DNA of 19,861 nucleotides from DATKBT01 sp035546295 (GTDB taxonomy: Bacteria; Acidobacteriota; Thermoanaerobaculia; Multivoradales; Multivoraceae), in the NCBI GenBank assembly GCA_035546295.1, contig DATKBT010000155.1, positions 1-19,861 on the forward strand, given 5' to 3'. Below, piece by piece: positions 1 to 7,664 of this stretch. Positions within the stretch are counted from its first letter, which is position 1. Every line of letters begins with the position of its first letter. The notes beneath the pieces were generated by a model. That model was not told the origin of the DNA and did no database searches. It was given only the letters and a program-made list of their open reading frames with translations. Both the position numbers and the translations under genes were made by a program.

Positions 1-21
1 CCAGACCGCAGTCTTCACGGG

Positions 22-27
22 TAGGCT
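22..27 (+). promoter_or_regulatory. -10-like element TAGGCT, leaderless start of the antiporter gene
   Basis: The bases GGTAGGCT lie exactly six bases before the ATG at 34, where a sigma-70 type -10 element (TANNNT) would put transcription start on the A of the ATG. There is no Shine-Dalgarno sequence. The same arrangement precedes the genes at 5177 and 14087. A -35 element would fall at the window edge and cannot be judged. Confidence 0.5.
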
Positions 28-33
28 CGGCGG

Positions 34-2013
34 ATGCACGCCTGGCTGCTCGACACCGTCGTCCTGTTCGGCGCAGCGCTCGCCATCCTCGCCCTGTGCT
101 ACCGCATTCGCGTCAGCCCGGTCGTCGGCCTGCTGGTGACCGGCGCCCTGATCGGTCCTCATGGTCTGGCGCTCGTGCGCGACGCCGAGAACGTCGAGCG
201 TTTCGCCGAGCTGGGGGTCGTCCTCCTGCTCTTCGTCATCGGGCTCGAGCTCTCCATCGACCGGCTGCGCGCCTTCGGCGTCAACTTCCTGCTCGCGGGG
301 CCGCTGCAGGTGCTGCTCACGGTGGGTGCTGTGACGGCGTTGGCGGCGTTCACTCCGTTCACGGTCGGCCAGGCGCTCTACTTCGGCATGGTGGTGGCGC
401 TCAGCAGCACCGCCCTGGTGCTCAAGCTGCTCGCCGAGTCCAACCAGACCGAGTCGCCCCACGGCCAGCTCGCGCTCAGCATTCTGCTGTTCCAGGACCT
501 GCTGATCGCGCCGATGCTGCTGTTGGTGCCCTGGCTGGCCGGCGGCGACGATGGGAGGGGCGGCGCCGGCGGCGCCGTGGCACGACTGCTGATCGGCCTG
601 CTGGTCGTCAGCGCGGCCTTCCTGCTCAGCCGCTACCTGGTCCCACGGTTGTTCCGGCTGGTGGCTTCGACGCGTATCCGGGAGATGTTCCTGCTCGCCG
701 CGCTGTTCACCTGCTTGGGCGGCGCGCTCGCCACCGAATCGCTCGGCTTCTCGCTCGCACTCGGCGGCTTCCTCGCCGGCGTGGTCCTCGCCGGCAGCGA
801 TCAGAGCCACCAGGTGCTGGCCGACATCGCCCCCTTCCGCGACCTGTTCACCAGCATCTTCTTCATCGCGATCGGGATGCTGCTCGACGTGCGCAGCGCT
901 TTCGATCAGCTCCCCCTGGTCGTCGCCGTCGCGCTCGGCATCCTGGTGGCCAAGGCCCTGCTCATCGCGCTCATCGTGCGCGGGCTTCGTTTTCCCCGCC
1001 GCACCGCGGGAATCGCCGGGCTGAGCCTGGCGCAGATCGGCGAGTTCTCGTTCGTGCTGCTGCAGGCCGGCCTCGCGACGGGCCTGATCGCCACCGAGCA
1101 GTACGACCTGCTGCTCGCCGCCGCCTTCCTCACGCTGCTGGCGACGCCCCTGCTCATCCAGTTCGGACCCCGACTCCCGTGGCCGGCGACCGACCCACGA
1201 TCGGCGGCGGCCGCCGCCGCGGCAGCCGCGGGCCAACGACCGTCGGGACACGTCGTGATCGTGGGCTTCGGGCTGACCGGCCGCCACCTCGCCCACGTAC
1301 TGCGCGCCTCGGCGCTGCGCTACCGGGTGATCGAGATCGACGGGCGGCTGGTGCGCAAGGCGAAGCAAGACGGCGAGCCCATCCTGTTCGGCGACGCCTC
1401 GCGCCTCGAGATCCTCGACCACGCCGCGGTGCGCGACGCCGCGATGGTGGTCTTCGCCATCTCGGATCCGGCGGCGCTGCGCCAGGGGCTCGCCGCCGCC
1501 CGCGCGCTTTCTCCTTCGGTCCCCATCATCGTGCGCACCCACCGCCTGCGCGAGCTCGAGGAGCTGCGCCGGGTCGGCGCCGACGAGGTGGTCTCCGAGG
1601 AGTTCGAGACCTCGATCGAGATCTTCACACGAGTCCTGACCCGCCTCCACGTTCCCCGCAACGTGATCCGCACCCAGGCACGGCTGCTGCGCGAGGGCAG
1701 CTACGAGATGATGCGAAGCGCGTCGCCGAGCCCCGAGGCCGACGGCGTGCTGGCGCGCGCGCTCGCCGCCGGGACCACCGACGTCTTCCTGGTGGCAGAG
1801 GGGCACGAGATCGCGAGCCGCAGCCTGCGCGACCTCGAGCTGCGACAACGCACCGGGGCCTCGGTGATCGCCTGGGTGCGCGACGATCGTCCGGAAACCG
1901 AGGTCGATCCCGATCATCGCATCGAGCCCGGGGACGCCTTGGTCCTGGTCGGCGGCCACGCCGCGATCGAGAAGGCGTTTCGGCTGCTCGAGCACGGGCC
2001 CGACGCGCTTTAG
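34..2013 (+). CDS. Kef-type monovalent cation:proton antiporter (CPA2 family) with RCK/TrkA domains
   Basis: This 659-residue inner-membrane protein should exchange K+ or Na+ for protons. Residues about 5-385 form a chain of hydrophobic helices of the Na+/H+ exchanger fold, with the family-like stretch QLALSILLFQDLLIAPMLLL near residue 150 and the FFIAIGMLLD helix near 280. An alanine-rich linker (about 390-400) leads to an RCK/TrkA-N Rossmann domain starting near 406 with the glycine motif HVVIVGFGLTGRHLA, which in this family binds NAD(H) or another nucleotide and gates the channel. Residues about 575-655 fit a TrkA-C ligand domain. Order and length match KefB/KefC-like proteins. No KefF/KefG ancillary gene is visible. 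The ATG at 34 is chosen because the hydrophobic region begins at once and a -10-like site lies six bases before it. Ion preference cannot be read from sequence. Confidence 0.93.
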   Translation: MHAWLLDTVVLFGAALAILALCYRIRVSPVVGLLVTGALIGPHGLALVRDAENVERFAELGVVLLLFVIGLELSIDRLRAFGVNFLLAGPLQVLLTVGAVTALAAFTPFTVGQALYFGMVVALSSTALVLKLLAESNQTESPHGQLALSILLFQDLLIAPMLLLVPWLAGGDDGRGGAGGAVARLLIGLLVVSAAFLLSRYLVPRLFRLVASTRIREMFLLAALFTCLGGALATESLGFSLALGGFLAGVVLAGSDQSHQVLADIAPFRDLFTSIFFIAIGMLLDVRSAFDQLPLVVAVALGILVAKALLIALIVRGLRFPRRTAGIAGLSLAQIGEFSFVLLQAGLATGLIATEQYDLLLAAAFLTLLATPLLIQFGPRLPWPATDPRSAAAAAAAAAGQRPSGHVVIVGFGLTGRHLAHVLRASALRYRVIEIDGRLVRKAKQDGEPILFGDASRLEILDHAAVRDAAMVVFAISDPAALRQGLAAARALSPSVPIIVRTHRLRELEELRRVGADEVVSEEFETSIEIFTRVLTRLHVPRNVIRTQARLLREGSYEMMRSASPSPEADGVLARALAAGTTDVFLVAEGHEIASRSLRDLELRQRTGASVIAWVRDDRPETEVDPDHRIEPGDALVLVGGHAAIEKAFRLLEHGPDAL

Positions 2014-2055
2014 CAGCGAGCGCGGGACGCCGCACTCAGCGGAGCACGAGCGAGC

Positions 2056-2078
2056 GACGCGCTCGATCCGAGCGCGTC
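2056..2078 (+). terminator. Hairpin after the antiporter gene, possible terminator
   Basis: GACGCGCTC (2056-2064) and GAGCGCGTC (2070-2078) form a perfect 9-bp stem around a 5-base loop, 43 bases after the antiporter stop. No U-tract follows, so a classical intrinsic terminator is not shown. It lies just before the promoter-like site of the next gene and may instead separate the two transcription units. Confidence 0.4.
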
Positions 2079-2086
2079 CGGTCCGG

Positions 2087-2092
2087 TACGCT
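2087..2092 (+). promoter_or_regulatory. -10-like element TACGCT before the S9 peptidase gene
   Basis: GGTACGCT resembles the extended -10 sites found elsewhere in this window. It would start transcription near 2099, giving a 5' leader of about 45 bases that carries the AAGGAGG ribosome binding site. No convincing -35 hexamer is seen. Confidence 0.35.
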
Positions 2093-2131
2093 CGGGGATC
2101 CCGGCCGCGCTCCCGCTCGCACCCGTCCAGC

Positions 2132-2138
2132 AAGGAGG
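2132..2138 (+). promoter_or_regulatory. Strong ribosome binding site AAGGAGG fixing a GTG start
   Basis: AAGGAGG lies six bases before the GTG at 2145. The reading frame is open far upstream without a stop, so this site decides the start, and a signal peptide begins immediately after it. Confidence 0.85.
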
Positions 2139-2144
2139 CTCTCC

Positions 2145-4397
2145 GTGCTCGTTCCGCGAATCCGAACTCGCCGACCGCTGTCGGCGACTGCCGTCCTGCT
2201 CTCGGTCCTGGTCGCTCCCGCGATCGCGGCCGACCCGCCGTTCACGGTCTCCCAGGTCCTCTCCTCCCCGTTCCCTTCGAACATGGAGGCGGCCCCCACC
2301 GGCGGCCACGTCGCCTGGGTGGTCAACGATCGCGGCGAGCGCAACCTGTGGGTCGCCTCGCCGCCCGAATACCGCGGTCGTCAGGTGACCCGCTTCGCCG
2401 GCGACGACGGCCAGGAGATGGGCTCGATCGCGTGGAGCGCCGACGCCGGGAAGATCGCGTTCGTTCGCGGCGGGCCACCCAATGCCTCCGGCGAGCTTCC
2501 CAACCCCCTCTCCGATCCGACCGGCGTCGAGACCGCGATCTGGGTCGTCGACCTCGGGGCGCCGGATGCCGAGCCGCGCAAGATCGCACCGGGGTCGTCT
2601 CCGCTCTTTCGCCCGGACGGCTCGCTGCTGTTCGTCGCCAAGGGCGACGTGATGTTCCACTCGCTCGCCGAGAGCGCCCCTGAGGACGGAGACGGCGAGG
2701 CCGCGGCCGAGAGGTCGCCGAGCGAGAGGTCGCCGAGCGAGAACGCCGCGGCCGAGAGCGCGAAGCCGGTGCGGCTGATCACGGCGCGCGGCGGCCTCGG
2801 CAGCCTCCGCCTCTCCCCCGACGGCTCACAGCTCGCCCTGGTCAGCGGACGCGGAGACCACAGCTTCGTCGGCGTGTACGACTTCGACTCGAAGAAGCTC
2901 CACTTCCTCGATCCCTCGGTCGACCGCGACGGCGCTCCGGTGTGGAGCCCGGACGGGCGAAGGCTCGCCTTCCTGCGCATCGCGGCCTCGGCGGCGCGCG
3001 AGATCTTCGCGCCGGTGCGCGAGGCGCAGCCCTGGTCGATCCGGGTGGTCGACGTGGCGAGCGGCGAGGCTCGCGAGGTCTGGCGAGCGCTGCCGGGCGG
3101 GGGCAGCGCCTTTCGCGGCACCGCGAGCCCCGACGACCTGATCTGGACCACCGACGGCCACCTGATCTTTCCCTGGGAGCGCGACGGTTGGACCCACCTC
3201 TACGCGATCCGCGTCGACTCCCCGTCGCGCCAGGAAGCGCGGCTGCTGACGCCCGGCGACTTCGAGGTCGAGTACGTCGAGCGCGACGCGTCGGGGCGCG
3301 GGGTCGTCTATTCCTCGAACCAGGGCGACATCGATCGCCGCCATCTCTGGCGAGTCACCGCCGACGGCCTCCCCCCCGAGCAGCTCACCAGTGGCGACGG
3401 AGTCGAGAACGATCCGGCGCCGACCTCCGACGGCTGCTGCGTCGCCTTCGTCGGCGCGGACGGCCGCGCTCCGCTCGCCGCCGAGATCCTCCGCGGCAAC
3501 GGCTCGGTCACCGAGCTGATGCCCGGGGCGCTGCCGGCGGACTTCCCGCTCGAGCACCTGGTCGAGCCCGAGCAGGTGATTCTCACGGCGACCGACGGGC
3601 TGCGCATCCACGCCCAGCTCTTCGAGCCGCCGTCGAGCTTCGCCGGCGAACGGCCGGCGCTGATCTTCTTCCACGGCGGATCGCGCCGGCACATGATGCT
3701 CGGCTGGCACTACAGCTCGTACTACCACAACGCCTACGCCTTCAATCAGCTGATGGCCTCGCGCGGCTTCGTGGTGATCTCGGTGAACTACCGCAGCGGC
3801 ATCGGCTACGGACTGGAGTTCCGCGAGGCGCTCGACTACGGCGCGACCGGAGCGAGCGAGCTCCACGACGTGCTGGGCGCCGGGCTCTGGCTGCGCGACC
3901 GCGACGACGTGGCCCCCGACGCGATCGGGCTGTGGGGAGGCTCGTACGGCGGCTACCTGACGGCGATGGGGCTCGCCCACGCCTCGGACCTGTTCGCGGC
4001 CGGCGTCGACATCCACGGCGTGCACGACTGGAACGAGGCGATCCAGAACTTCGTTCCCTCCTACGAGCCGCTGGAGGATCCCGCCCGCACCCGCCTAGCG
4101 TTCGAGTCGTCGCCGATGGCGAAGGTCGACGACTGGCGCTCGCCGGTGCTCCTGATCCACGGCGACGACGATCGCAACGTACCGTTCTCCGAGACGGTGA
4201 CGCTGGTCGAGAAGCTGCGCGAGCTCGGGGTGGAGCACGAGCTGCTGGTGTTTCCCGACGAGGTCCACTCGTTCCTCACCCACGCCAACTGGATCGAGGT
4301 GTTCGAGCGCTCGAGCGAGTTCCTGGAGCGCCACCTGGGAGCTCGCGCCGCGACGCCGGAGCGTGAGGGAGCCGAGGTGGTGTCGTCGGGCAGGTGA
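2145..4397 (+). CDS. Secreted S9 family (prolyl oligopeptidase/DPP4-like) serine peptidase
   Basis: This 750-residue protein should be exported and cleave peptides. The N-terminus has a basic stretch (RIRTRR), a hydrophobic core (ATAVLLSVLVAPAIA) and AxA-type cleavage before ADPPF, a typical signal peptide. Residues about 35-460 are a WD40-like/PD40 beta-propeller with repeated SPDG and WSPDG turns. The C-terminal 260 residues are the alpha/beta-hydrolase: Ser600 in GGSYGGY, Asp676 in HGDDDRNV and His708 in DEVHSF. The Ser-Asp and Asp-His distances (76 and 32) are close to those of DPP4. A Ser/Glu/Ala-rich linker with a perfect 15-bp DNA duplication interrupts the propeller near residue 189. 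The GTG start is set by AAGGAGG at 2132-2138. The exact class (DPP IV, acylaminoacyl-peptidase or other S9B/S9C) is not resolved. Confidence 0.93.
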   Translation: MLVPRIRTRRPLSATAVLLSVLVAPAIAADPPFTVSQVLSSPFPSNMEAAPTGGHVAWVVNDRGERNLWVASPPEYRGRQVTRFAGDDGQEMGSIAWSADAGKIAFVRGGPPNASGELPNPLSDPTGVETAIWVVDLGAPDAEPRKIAPGSSPLFRPDGSLLFVAKGDVMFHSLAESAPEDGDGEAAAERSPSERSPSENAAAESAKPVRLITARGGLGSLRLSPDGSQLALVSGRGDHSFVGVYDFDSKKLHFLDPSVDRDGAPVWSPDGRRLAFLRIAASAAREIFAPVREAQPWSIRVVDVASGEAREVWRALPGGGSAFRGTASPDDLIWTTDGHLIFPWERDGWTHLYAIRVDSPSRQEARLLTPGDFEVEYVERDASGRGVVYSSNQGDIDRRHLWRVTADGLPPEQLTSGDGVENDPAPTSDGCCVAFVGADGRAPLAAEILRGNGSVTELMPGALPADFPLEHLVEPEQVILTATDGLRIHAQLFEPPSSFAGERPALIFFHGGSRRHMMLGWHYSSYYHNAYAFNQLMASRGFVVISVNYRSGIGYGLEFREALDYGATGASELHDVLGAGLWLRDRDDVAPDAIGLWGGSYGGYLTAMGLAHASDLFAAGVDIHGVHDWNEAIQNFVPSYEPLEDPARTRLAFESSPMAKVDDWRSPVLLIHGDDDRNVPFSETVTLVEKLRELGVEHELLVFPDEVHSFLTHANWIEVFERSSEFLERHLGARAATPEREGAEVVSSGR
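2709..2738 (+). repeat. Tandem 15-bp repeat (2 perfect copies) within the S9 peptidase linker
   Basis: GAGAGGTCGCCGAGC occurs twice head to tail (2709-2723, 2724-2738), encoding ERSPS-ERSPS. The 14-base GCCGCGGCCGAGAG flanks it on both sides (2700-2713 and 2745-2758). The encoded stretch is hydrophilic and low in complexity, consistent with a surface loop or linker grown by slippage. Confidence 0.85.
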
Positions 4398-4402
4398 GGG
4401 CG

Positions 4403-4431
4403 GCTCGGAGAACGGTGGGTCCGCTCCGAGC
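4403..4431. terminator. Hairpin between convergent genes, possible terminator
   Basis: GCTCGGAG (4403-4410) and CTCCGAGC (4424-4431) form a perfect 8-bp stem with a 13-base loop, five bases after the S9 peptidase stop. It sits between that gene and the converging AraC-type gene. No U-tract is present on either strand, so termination is inferred from position only. Confidence 0.35.
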
Positions 4432-4517
4432 GTAGGGGTGGTTGGGGAGAGTGGTTGGGCAGCTCGGCGAGCGGTGGTGGTGGGCGCCGAGGGCTCTTCC
4501 CCCGTGTCGACCGAGCG

Positions 4518-4910
4518 TCAGCCTCGCGGATCGCCTGTGCCGTGCGGTTCGGCGCGACCCCTGATGTCAGCGGGTCCGCAACCGGAGAAGTGCCTCATCG
4601 CCCGTCTCAGCGAGCGCGCGTCTCCGTAGCCGACCTCCTGCGCGATGTCTTCCACGCTCCAGCTCGTCTCCCGCAGCAGCTCGATCGCCCGGCTCACCCT
4701 GAGAACCGCCCGCCATCGCCGGAACGGCACGCCGACGACCTGGTGGAAGTAACGGCTGAAGGAGCTCGCCTCGAGAGCCGCCGCTTTCGCCGCGACGCTC
4801 AGCGTGAGAATCGCGACGTCTTCCTCCAGAGGCACGAGCCGTCGCAGCCGCTCGTCACGAGCGACGGCCCCCTCCCACTCCTCCTTCTGCTCCAGCAATT
4901 CGTCTTTCAA
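4518..4910 (-). CDS. Short AraC-type helix-turn-helix DNA-binding protein
   Basis: This 130-residue protein consists almost only of the double helix-turn-helix DNA-binding domain of AraC/XylS regulators. The first HTH is in the segment VAAKAAALEASSFSRYFHQV, followed by VGVPFRRWRAVLRVSRAIELL, and the second is in SVEDIAQEVGYGDARSLRRA, ending with the family-like HFSGCGPADIR. There is no N-terminal cupin or other sensor domain, whereas classical family members have about 280 residues. The first start in frame is a TTG at 4910, since a stop lies just upstream, and no good ribosome binding site precedes it; a later start is possible. It is divergent from the sugar-acid cluster beginning at 5177, so it may regulate that cluster, but this is inference from position. 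It could also be a remnant of a longer regulator. Confidence 0.72.
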   Translation of the reverse strand: MKDELLEQKEEWEGAVARDERLRRLVPLEEDVAILTLSVAAKAAALEASSFSRYFHQVVGVPFRRWRAVLRVSRAIELLRETSWSVEDIAQEVGYGDARSLRRAMRHFSGCGPADIRGRAEPHGTGDPRG

Positions 4911-4927
4911 GAGAAATTACGAAACCG

Positions 4928-4933
4928 AGACTA
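4928..4933 (-). promoter_or_regulatory. -10-like element TAGTCT for the AraC-type gene
   Basis: On the minus strand GGATAGTCT lies in the most AT-rich stretch of the window. Six bases downstream would give a start near 4921 and a leader of only about 11 bases before the TTG at 4910. On the plus strand the overlapping TATCCT (4932-4937) also fits TANNNT, so direction is not certain. Confidence 0.3.
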
Positions 4934-5164
4934 TCCTTTTCGACCGAATCGGCGCCACAGAAGGCGCCAGCAGTCAGTGCACGTCGAGCGAGGCTTTGGT
5001 TCATGACGGAGCGAGAAAAAAGCGCGGCGCGAACGCGAGCTGTTCGGACGCTCCCGGAACGGGCCTTCCCTTTGCCCGCCGCAAGTTCTGTCTGGACTCG
5101 GATCGTCGTGTCTCGCGCACCGAGCTCGAGGCTCGTCGTGGCAGCGTCCCCGGGCCAGCCGCGG

Positions 5165-5170
5165 TAGGCT
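5165..5170 (+). promoter_or_regulatory. -10-like element TAGGCT, leaderless start of the sugar-acid cluster
   Basis: GGTAGGCT is followed by exactly six bases and then the ATG at 5177, sharing the nine bases GGTAGGCTC with the site before the gene at 34. No Shine-Dalgarno sequence is present. No clear -35 hexamer is seen near 5142. Confidence 0.5.
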
Positions 5171-5176
5171 CCCGGC

Positions 5177-5983
5177 ATGCCCGCGCCCGACCTCTTCGAT
5201 CTCACCGATCGAGTCGCGGTCGTGCTCGGCGGCACGACCGGAATCGGGCTCGCCCTGTCGAAGGGGCTGGCCGGGGCCGGCGCCCACGTGGTGGCGAGCG
5301 CGCGTCGCGCCGAGCAGGTCGCCACGGCGGCCGCCGAGATCCGAGTCGCCAGCCGGGAGCGGCGGCCGAAGGACCACGGCCGCGGCACCCTCGAGCAGAC
5401 CTGCGACGTCCTCGACCACGAGTCGCTCCTCGTGCTGCGCGAACGGGTCGAGAACGAGATCGGACCGGTCGGGATCCTGGTCAACTGCGCCGGCGTCACC
5501 AGGCGCCAACCCTCGCTCGAGGTGAGCGCCGAGGACTGGCAGCGGATCCTCGACACCAACCTCACCGGCACCTTCCGCGCCTGCCAGGTGTTCGGCGAGG
5601 CGATGCTCGGGCGCGGCGCAGGACGCATCGTCAACATCGCCTCGCTCGCTTCGTTCGTGGGGCTGTACGAGGTCGCTGCCTACACGGCCAGCAAGGCCGG
5701 AGTCGCCGGGCTGACGCGCGCGCTGGCCGTCGAGTGGGCACCGCGCGGCGTCGCCGTCAACGCAATCGCGCCGGGAGTGTTCGAGACCGACCTCAATCGT
5801 GACCTGCTGCGCGGCACCGAGCGTGGCCGCGAGCTCCGAGCGCGCACGCCGATGGGGCGCTTCGGCGCGGTCGACGAGCTGGTCGGCGCCGCGATCTTCC
5901 TTGCCTCCGACGCCGCCGGCTTCGTCACCGGTGAGGTCCTGGCGGTCGACGGCGGGTTCCTCGCGAGCGGCGTCAACCAGTGA
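5177..5983 (+). CDS. Short-chain dehydrogenase/reductase, probably acting on a sugar acid (KduD or gluconate 5-dehydrogenase type)
   Basis: This 268-residue cytosolic oxidoreductase should interconvert a hydroxyl and a keto group using NAD(P)(H). The Rossmann motif is GGTTGIG (residues 18-24), with Leu17 where the family usually has Thr. NCAGV follows near residue 103, then catalytic Ser156 (IASLAS), Tyr169 and Lys173 (YTASK). It ends with the usual FVTGEVLAVDGG. An Arg/Lys-rich stretch (RERRPKDHGRGTLEQ) near residues 60-75 looks like a small insertion. It begins a plus-strand set with a split altronate-type dehydratase 25 bases downstream, so a sugar-acid substrate such as a hexuronate or a 5-keto-4-deoxyuronate product is likely. 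SDR sequence alone does not fix the substrate. It is divergent from the AraC-type gene. Confidence 0.85.
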   Translation: MPAPDLFDLTDRVAVVLGGTTGIGLALSKGLAGAGAHVVASARRAEQVATAAAEIRVASRERRPKDHGRGTLEQTCDVLDHESLLVLRERVENEIGPVGILVNCAGVTRRQPSLEVSAEDWQRILDTNLTGTFRACQVFGEAMLGRGAGRIVNIASLASFVGLYEVAAYTASKAGVAGLTRALAVEWAPRGVAVNAIAPGVFETDLNRDLLRGTERGRELRARTPMGRFGAVDELVGAAIFLASDAAGFVTGEVLAVDGGFLASGVNQ

Positions 5984-6008
5984 CGGAGCGATCCGAGACC
6001 ACCCAGCC

Positions 6009-6305
6009 ATGAGCCGGACGATCGTCCTCAGCGAGCGCGACAACGTCGCCACCGCGCTCGACGAGCTGGCGACCGGCGACGCGATCGTGCATGCTGGACG
6101 GCGCGTCGTGGCGATCCAGGCGATCCCGGCCGGACACAAGATCGCGCTGGGCCCGATCGGCGCCGGCGAGGCGGTGATCAAGTACGGCGAGCCGATCGGG
6201 CGCGCGAGCCGAGCGATCGGAGCGGGCGAGCACGTCCACGTCCACAACGTGCAGAGCGAGCGAGGGCGAGGCGACCGCCGGCTCTTCGAGGACCGCGCGC
6301 CGTGA
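6009..6305 (+). CDS. UxaA-family dehydratase, small subunit (SAF domain)
   Basis: This 98-residue protein is the SAF-domain half of a UxaA/GarD-type sugar-acid dehydratase. Recognisable pieces are IPAGHKIAL (39-47), YGEPIGRA (59-66) and GAGEHVHVHN (71-80), which closely match the N-terminal part of altronate dehydratase; related small subunits include SuyA. In E. coli UxaA this domain is fused to the large domain, whereas here it is a separate gene, which is common in other bacteria. The ATG at 6009 gives the normal domain length; the longer open frame upstream overlaps the preceding dehydrogenase and is not domain-like. Its stop overlaps the GTG of the next gene (GTGA at 6302-6305), implying coupled translation of the two subunits. 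Confidence 0.88.
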   Translation: MSRTIVLSERDNVATALDELATGDAIVHAGRRVVAIQAIPAGHKIALGPIGAGEAVIKYGEPIGRASRAIGAGEHVHVHNVQSERGRGDRRLFEDRAP

Positions 6306-7510
6306 GCGCGAGCCCCCAGCCCCGAGAGGCGGCGGTGTTCGCGGGCTACCGCCGCGCCGGCGATCGCTGCGGCGTGCGCAATCACCTGCTGGTGGTTCCC
6401 ACCGTCATCTGCTCGGCGGTGGTCGCCGAGCGCGCCGCGGCCGCGATCGAGCGTGAGCTGGGCCGTGGCGCCGCCGTCGCCCTGCCGCACCTCTCGGGCT
6501 GCGGCCAGCTCGGACCCGACATGCAGACCACCCATCGCACCCTCAAGGCGTACTGCCGGCACCCCAACGTCGGCGCCGTCCTGGTCGTCGCGCTCGGCTG
6601 CGAGCAGGTGACGGCGAGGGCGCTCGAGCTCGAGGCGAAGCGCGCCGGCAAACCGGCCGCGATCGTGGCGATCCAGCAGGAGGGCGGAACCGTGCGGGCG
6701 CAGGCCGCCGCGATCACACGCGGGCTCGAGCTGGCGCGCGAGATCGCCGGCGCGCCGCGCGTGGAGATCCCGATCTCGAAGCTGATCCTCGGGCTCGAGT
6801 GCGGCGGCTCCGACGCCACCTCGGGGCTCGCCGCCAACCCGGCCCTCGGCTGGGCCGCGGATCGTCTGATCGCGCTCGGCGGCGCGGCGGTGCTCTCGGA
6901 GACCGCCGAGATCCTGGGGGCCGAGCACCTGCTCGGGACGCGGGCCGCGCAGCCGGCGACCGCCGAGAAGCTCTACCAGATCGTCTCGCGCGTCGAGGAC
7001 CAGGCGCGCGCGCTCGGCCTCGACATTCGCGGCACCCAGCCGGCGCCAGGCAACATCGCCGGCGGCCTCACCACCATCGAGGAGAAGTCGCTCGGCGCCG
7101 TCGCCAAGGCAGGGCGCAGCTCGGCCCTCGAGAGCGCCCTCGAGTACGCCGACTCGATCCCGGGGCCGGGCCTCCATTTCATGGACACGCCCGGCTTCGA
7201 CGTCGAGTCGGTCACCGGCATGGTGGCCGGCGGCGCCCAGGTCGTGGTGTTCACCACCGGCCTCGGCACGCCCACCGGCAACCCGATCGCGCCCGTGATC
7301 AAGATCACGGGCAACGAGCGCACCGCCGAGACCATGCGCGACAACCTCGATCTGGACAGCAGCGGAATCCTCAGCGGTCGGGAGACCCTCGAGGAGGTCG
7401 GCCGCCGGCTCCTCGAGCTGGTCGCGGAGACCGCGTCGGGCCGGGAGACGGCGACCGAGCGCCTCGGTCACCGCGAAGTCGCGATCTTCCGGCGCAACTC
7501 CACGATCTGA
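6302..7510 (+). CDS. UxaA-family dehydratase, large subunit (altronate/galactarate type)
   Basis: This 402-residue protein is the catalytic large domain of the UxaA/GarD family, which removes water from sugar acids such as D-altronate to give 2-keto-3-deoxygluconate. Family signatures include GYRRAGDRCGVRNHLLVVPT (15-34), LSGCGQLG with Cys67, LGCEQ with Cys100, LECGGSDATSG with Cys167, GNIAGGLTTIEEKSLG and the C-terminal TGLGTPTGNPIAPVIKITGN. Members characterised so far need a divalent metal such as iron, and conserved Cys/His/Asp residues are candidate ligands. The GTG start at 6302 overlaps the small-subunit stop. The 2-keto-3-deoxygluconate kinase downstream supports an altronate/uronate role. 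Sulfolactate sulfo-lyase (SuyB) is a homologous alternative, made less likely by that neighbour. Confidence 0.9.
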   Translation: MSASPQPREAAVFAGYRRAGDRCGVRNHLLVVPTVICSAVVAERAAAAIERELGRGAAVALPHLSGCGQLGPDMQTTHRTLKAYCRHPNVGAVLVVALGCEQVTARALELEAKRAGKPAAIVAIQQEGGTVRAQAAAITRGLELAREIAGAPRVEIPISKLILGLECGGSDATSGLAANPALGWAADRLIALGGAAVLSETAEILGAEHLLGTRAAQPATAEKLYQIVSRVEDQARALGLDIRGTQPAPGNIAGGLTTIEEKSLGAVAKAGRSSALESALEYADSIPGPGLHFMDTPGFDVESVTGMVAGGAQVVVFTTGLGTPTGNPIAPVIKITGNERTAETMRDNLDLDSSGILSGRETLEEVGRRLLELVAETASGRETATERLGHREVAIFRRNSTI

Positions 7511-7664
7511 CGGGCGGACGCTGAGCGCACGGTCGGGCCGGAGCCTCTCACTCTCCGAAAGAGCCGCCCATCCACCTCACCGAAGCTCGCCGGTCCTCCA
7601 CCGCACGTCCGTCGTCCCCGGGCCCGACGAGGGCTGGACGACCGGCGGAACGATCCCTCGAAGC

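Noticed and set aside
96..2144. Upstream extension of the S9 peptidase frame giving a 1433-residue protein
   Set aside because: The extension overlaps the antiporter gene and is an Arg/Pro/Ala-rich shadow; AAGGAGG and a signal peptide mark the start at 2145.
4931..7471. Open frame of 846 codons on the minus strand
   Set aside because: It is antisense to the SDR and dehydratase genes, whose protein families are clear. Long antisense frames are normal at this GC content, and the translation has no recognisable domain.
7611..7642. Inverted repeat GTCGTCC/GGACGAC before the DUF2867-type gene
   Set aside because: Seven-base arms with an 18-base spacer are expected often in such GC-rich sequence; no partner site or promoter was found to support an operator.
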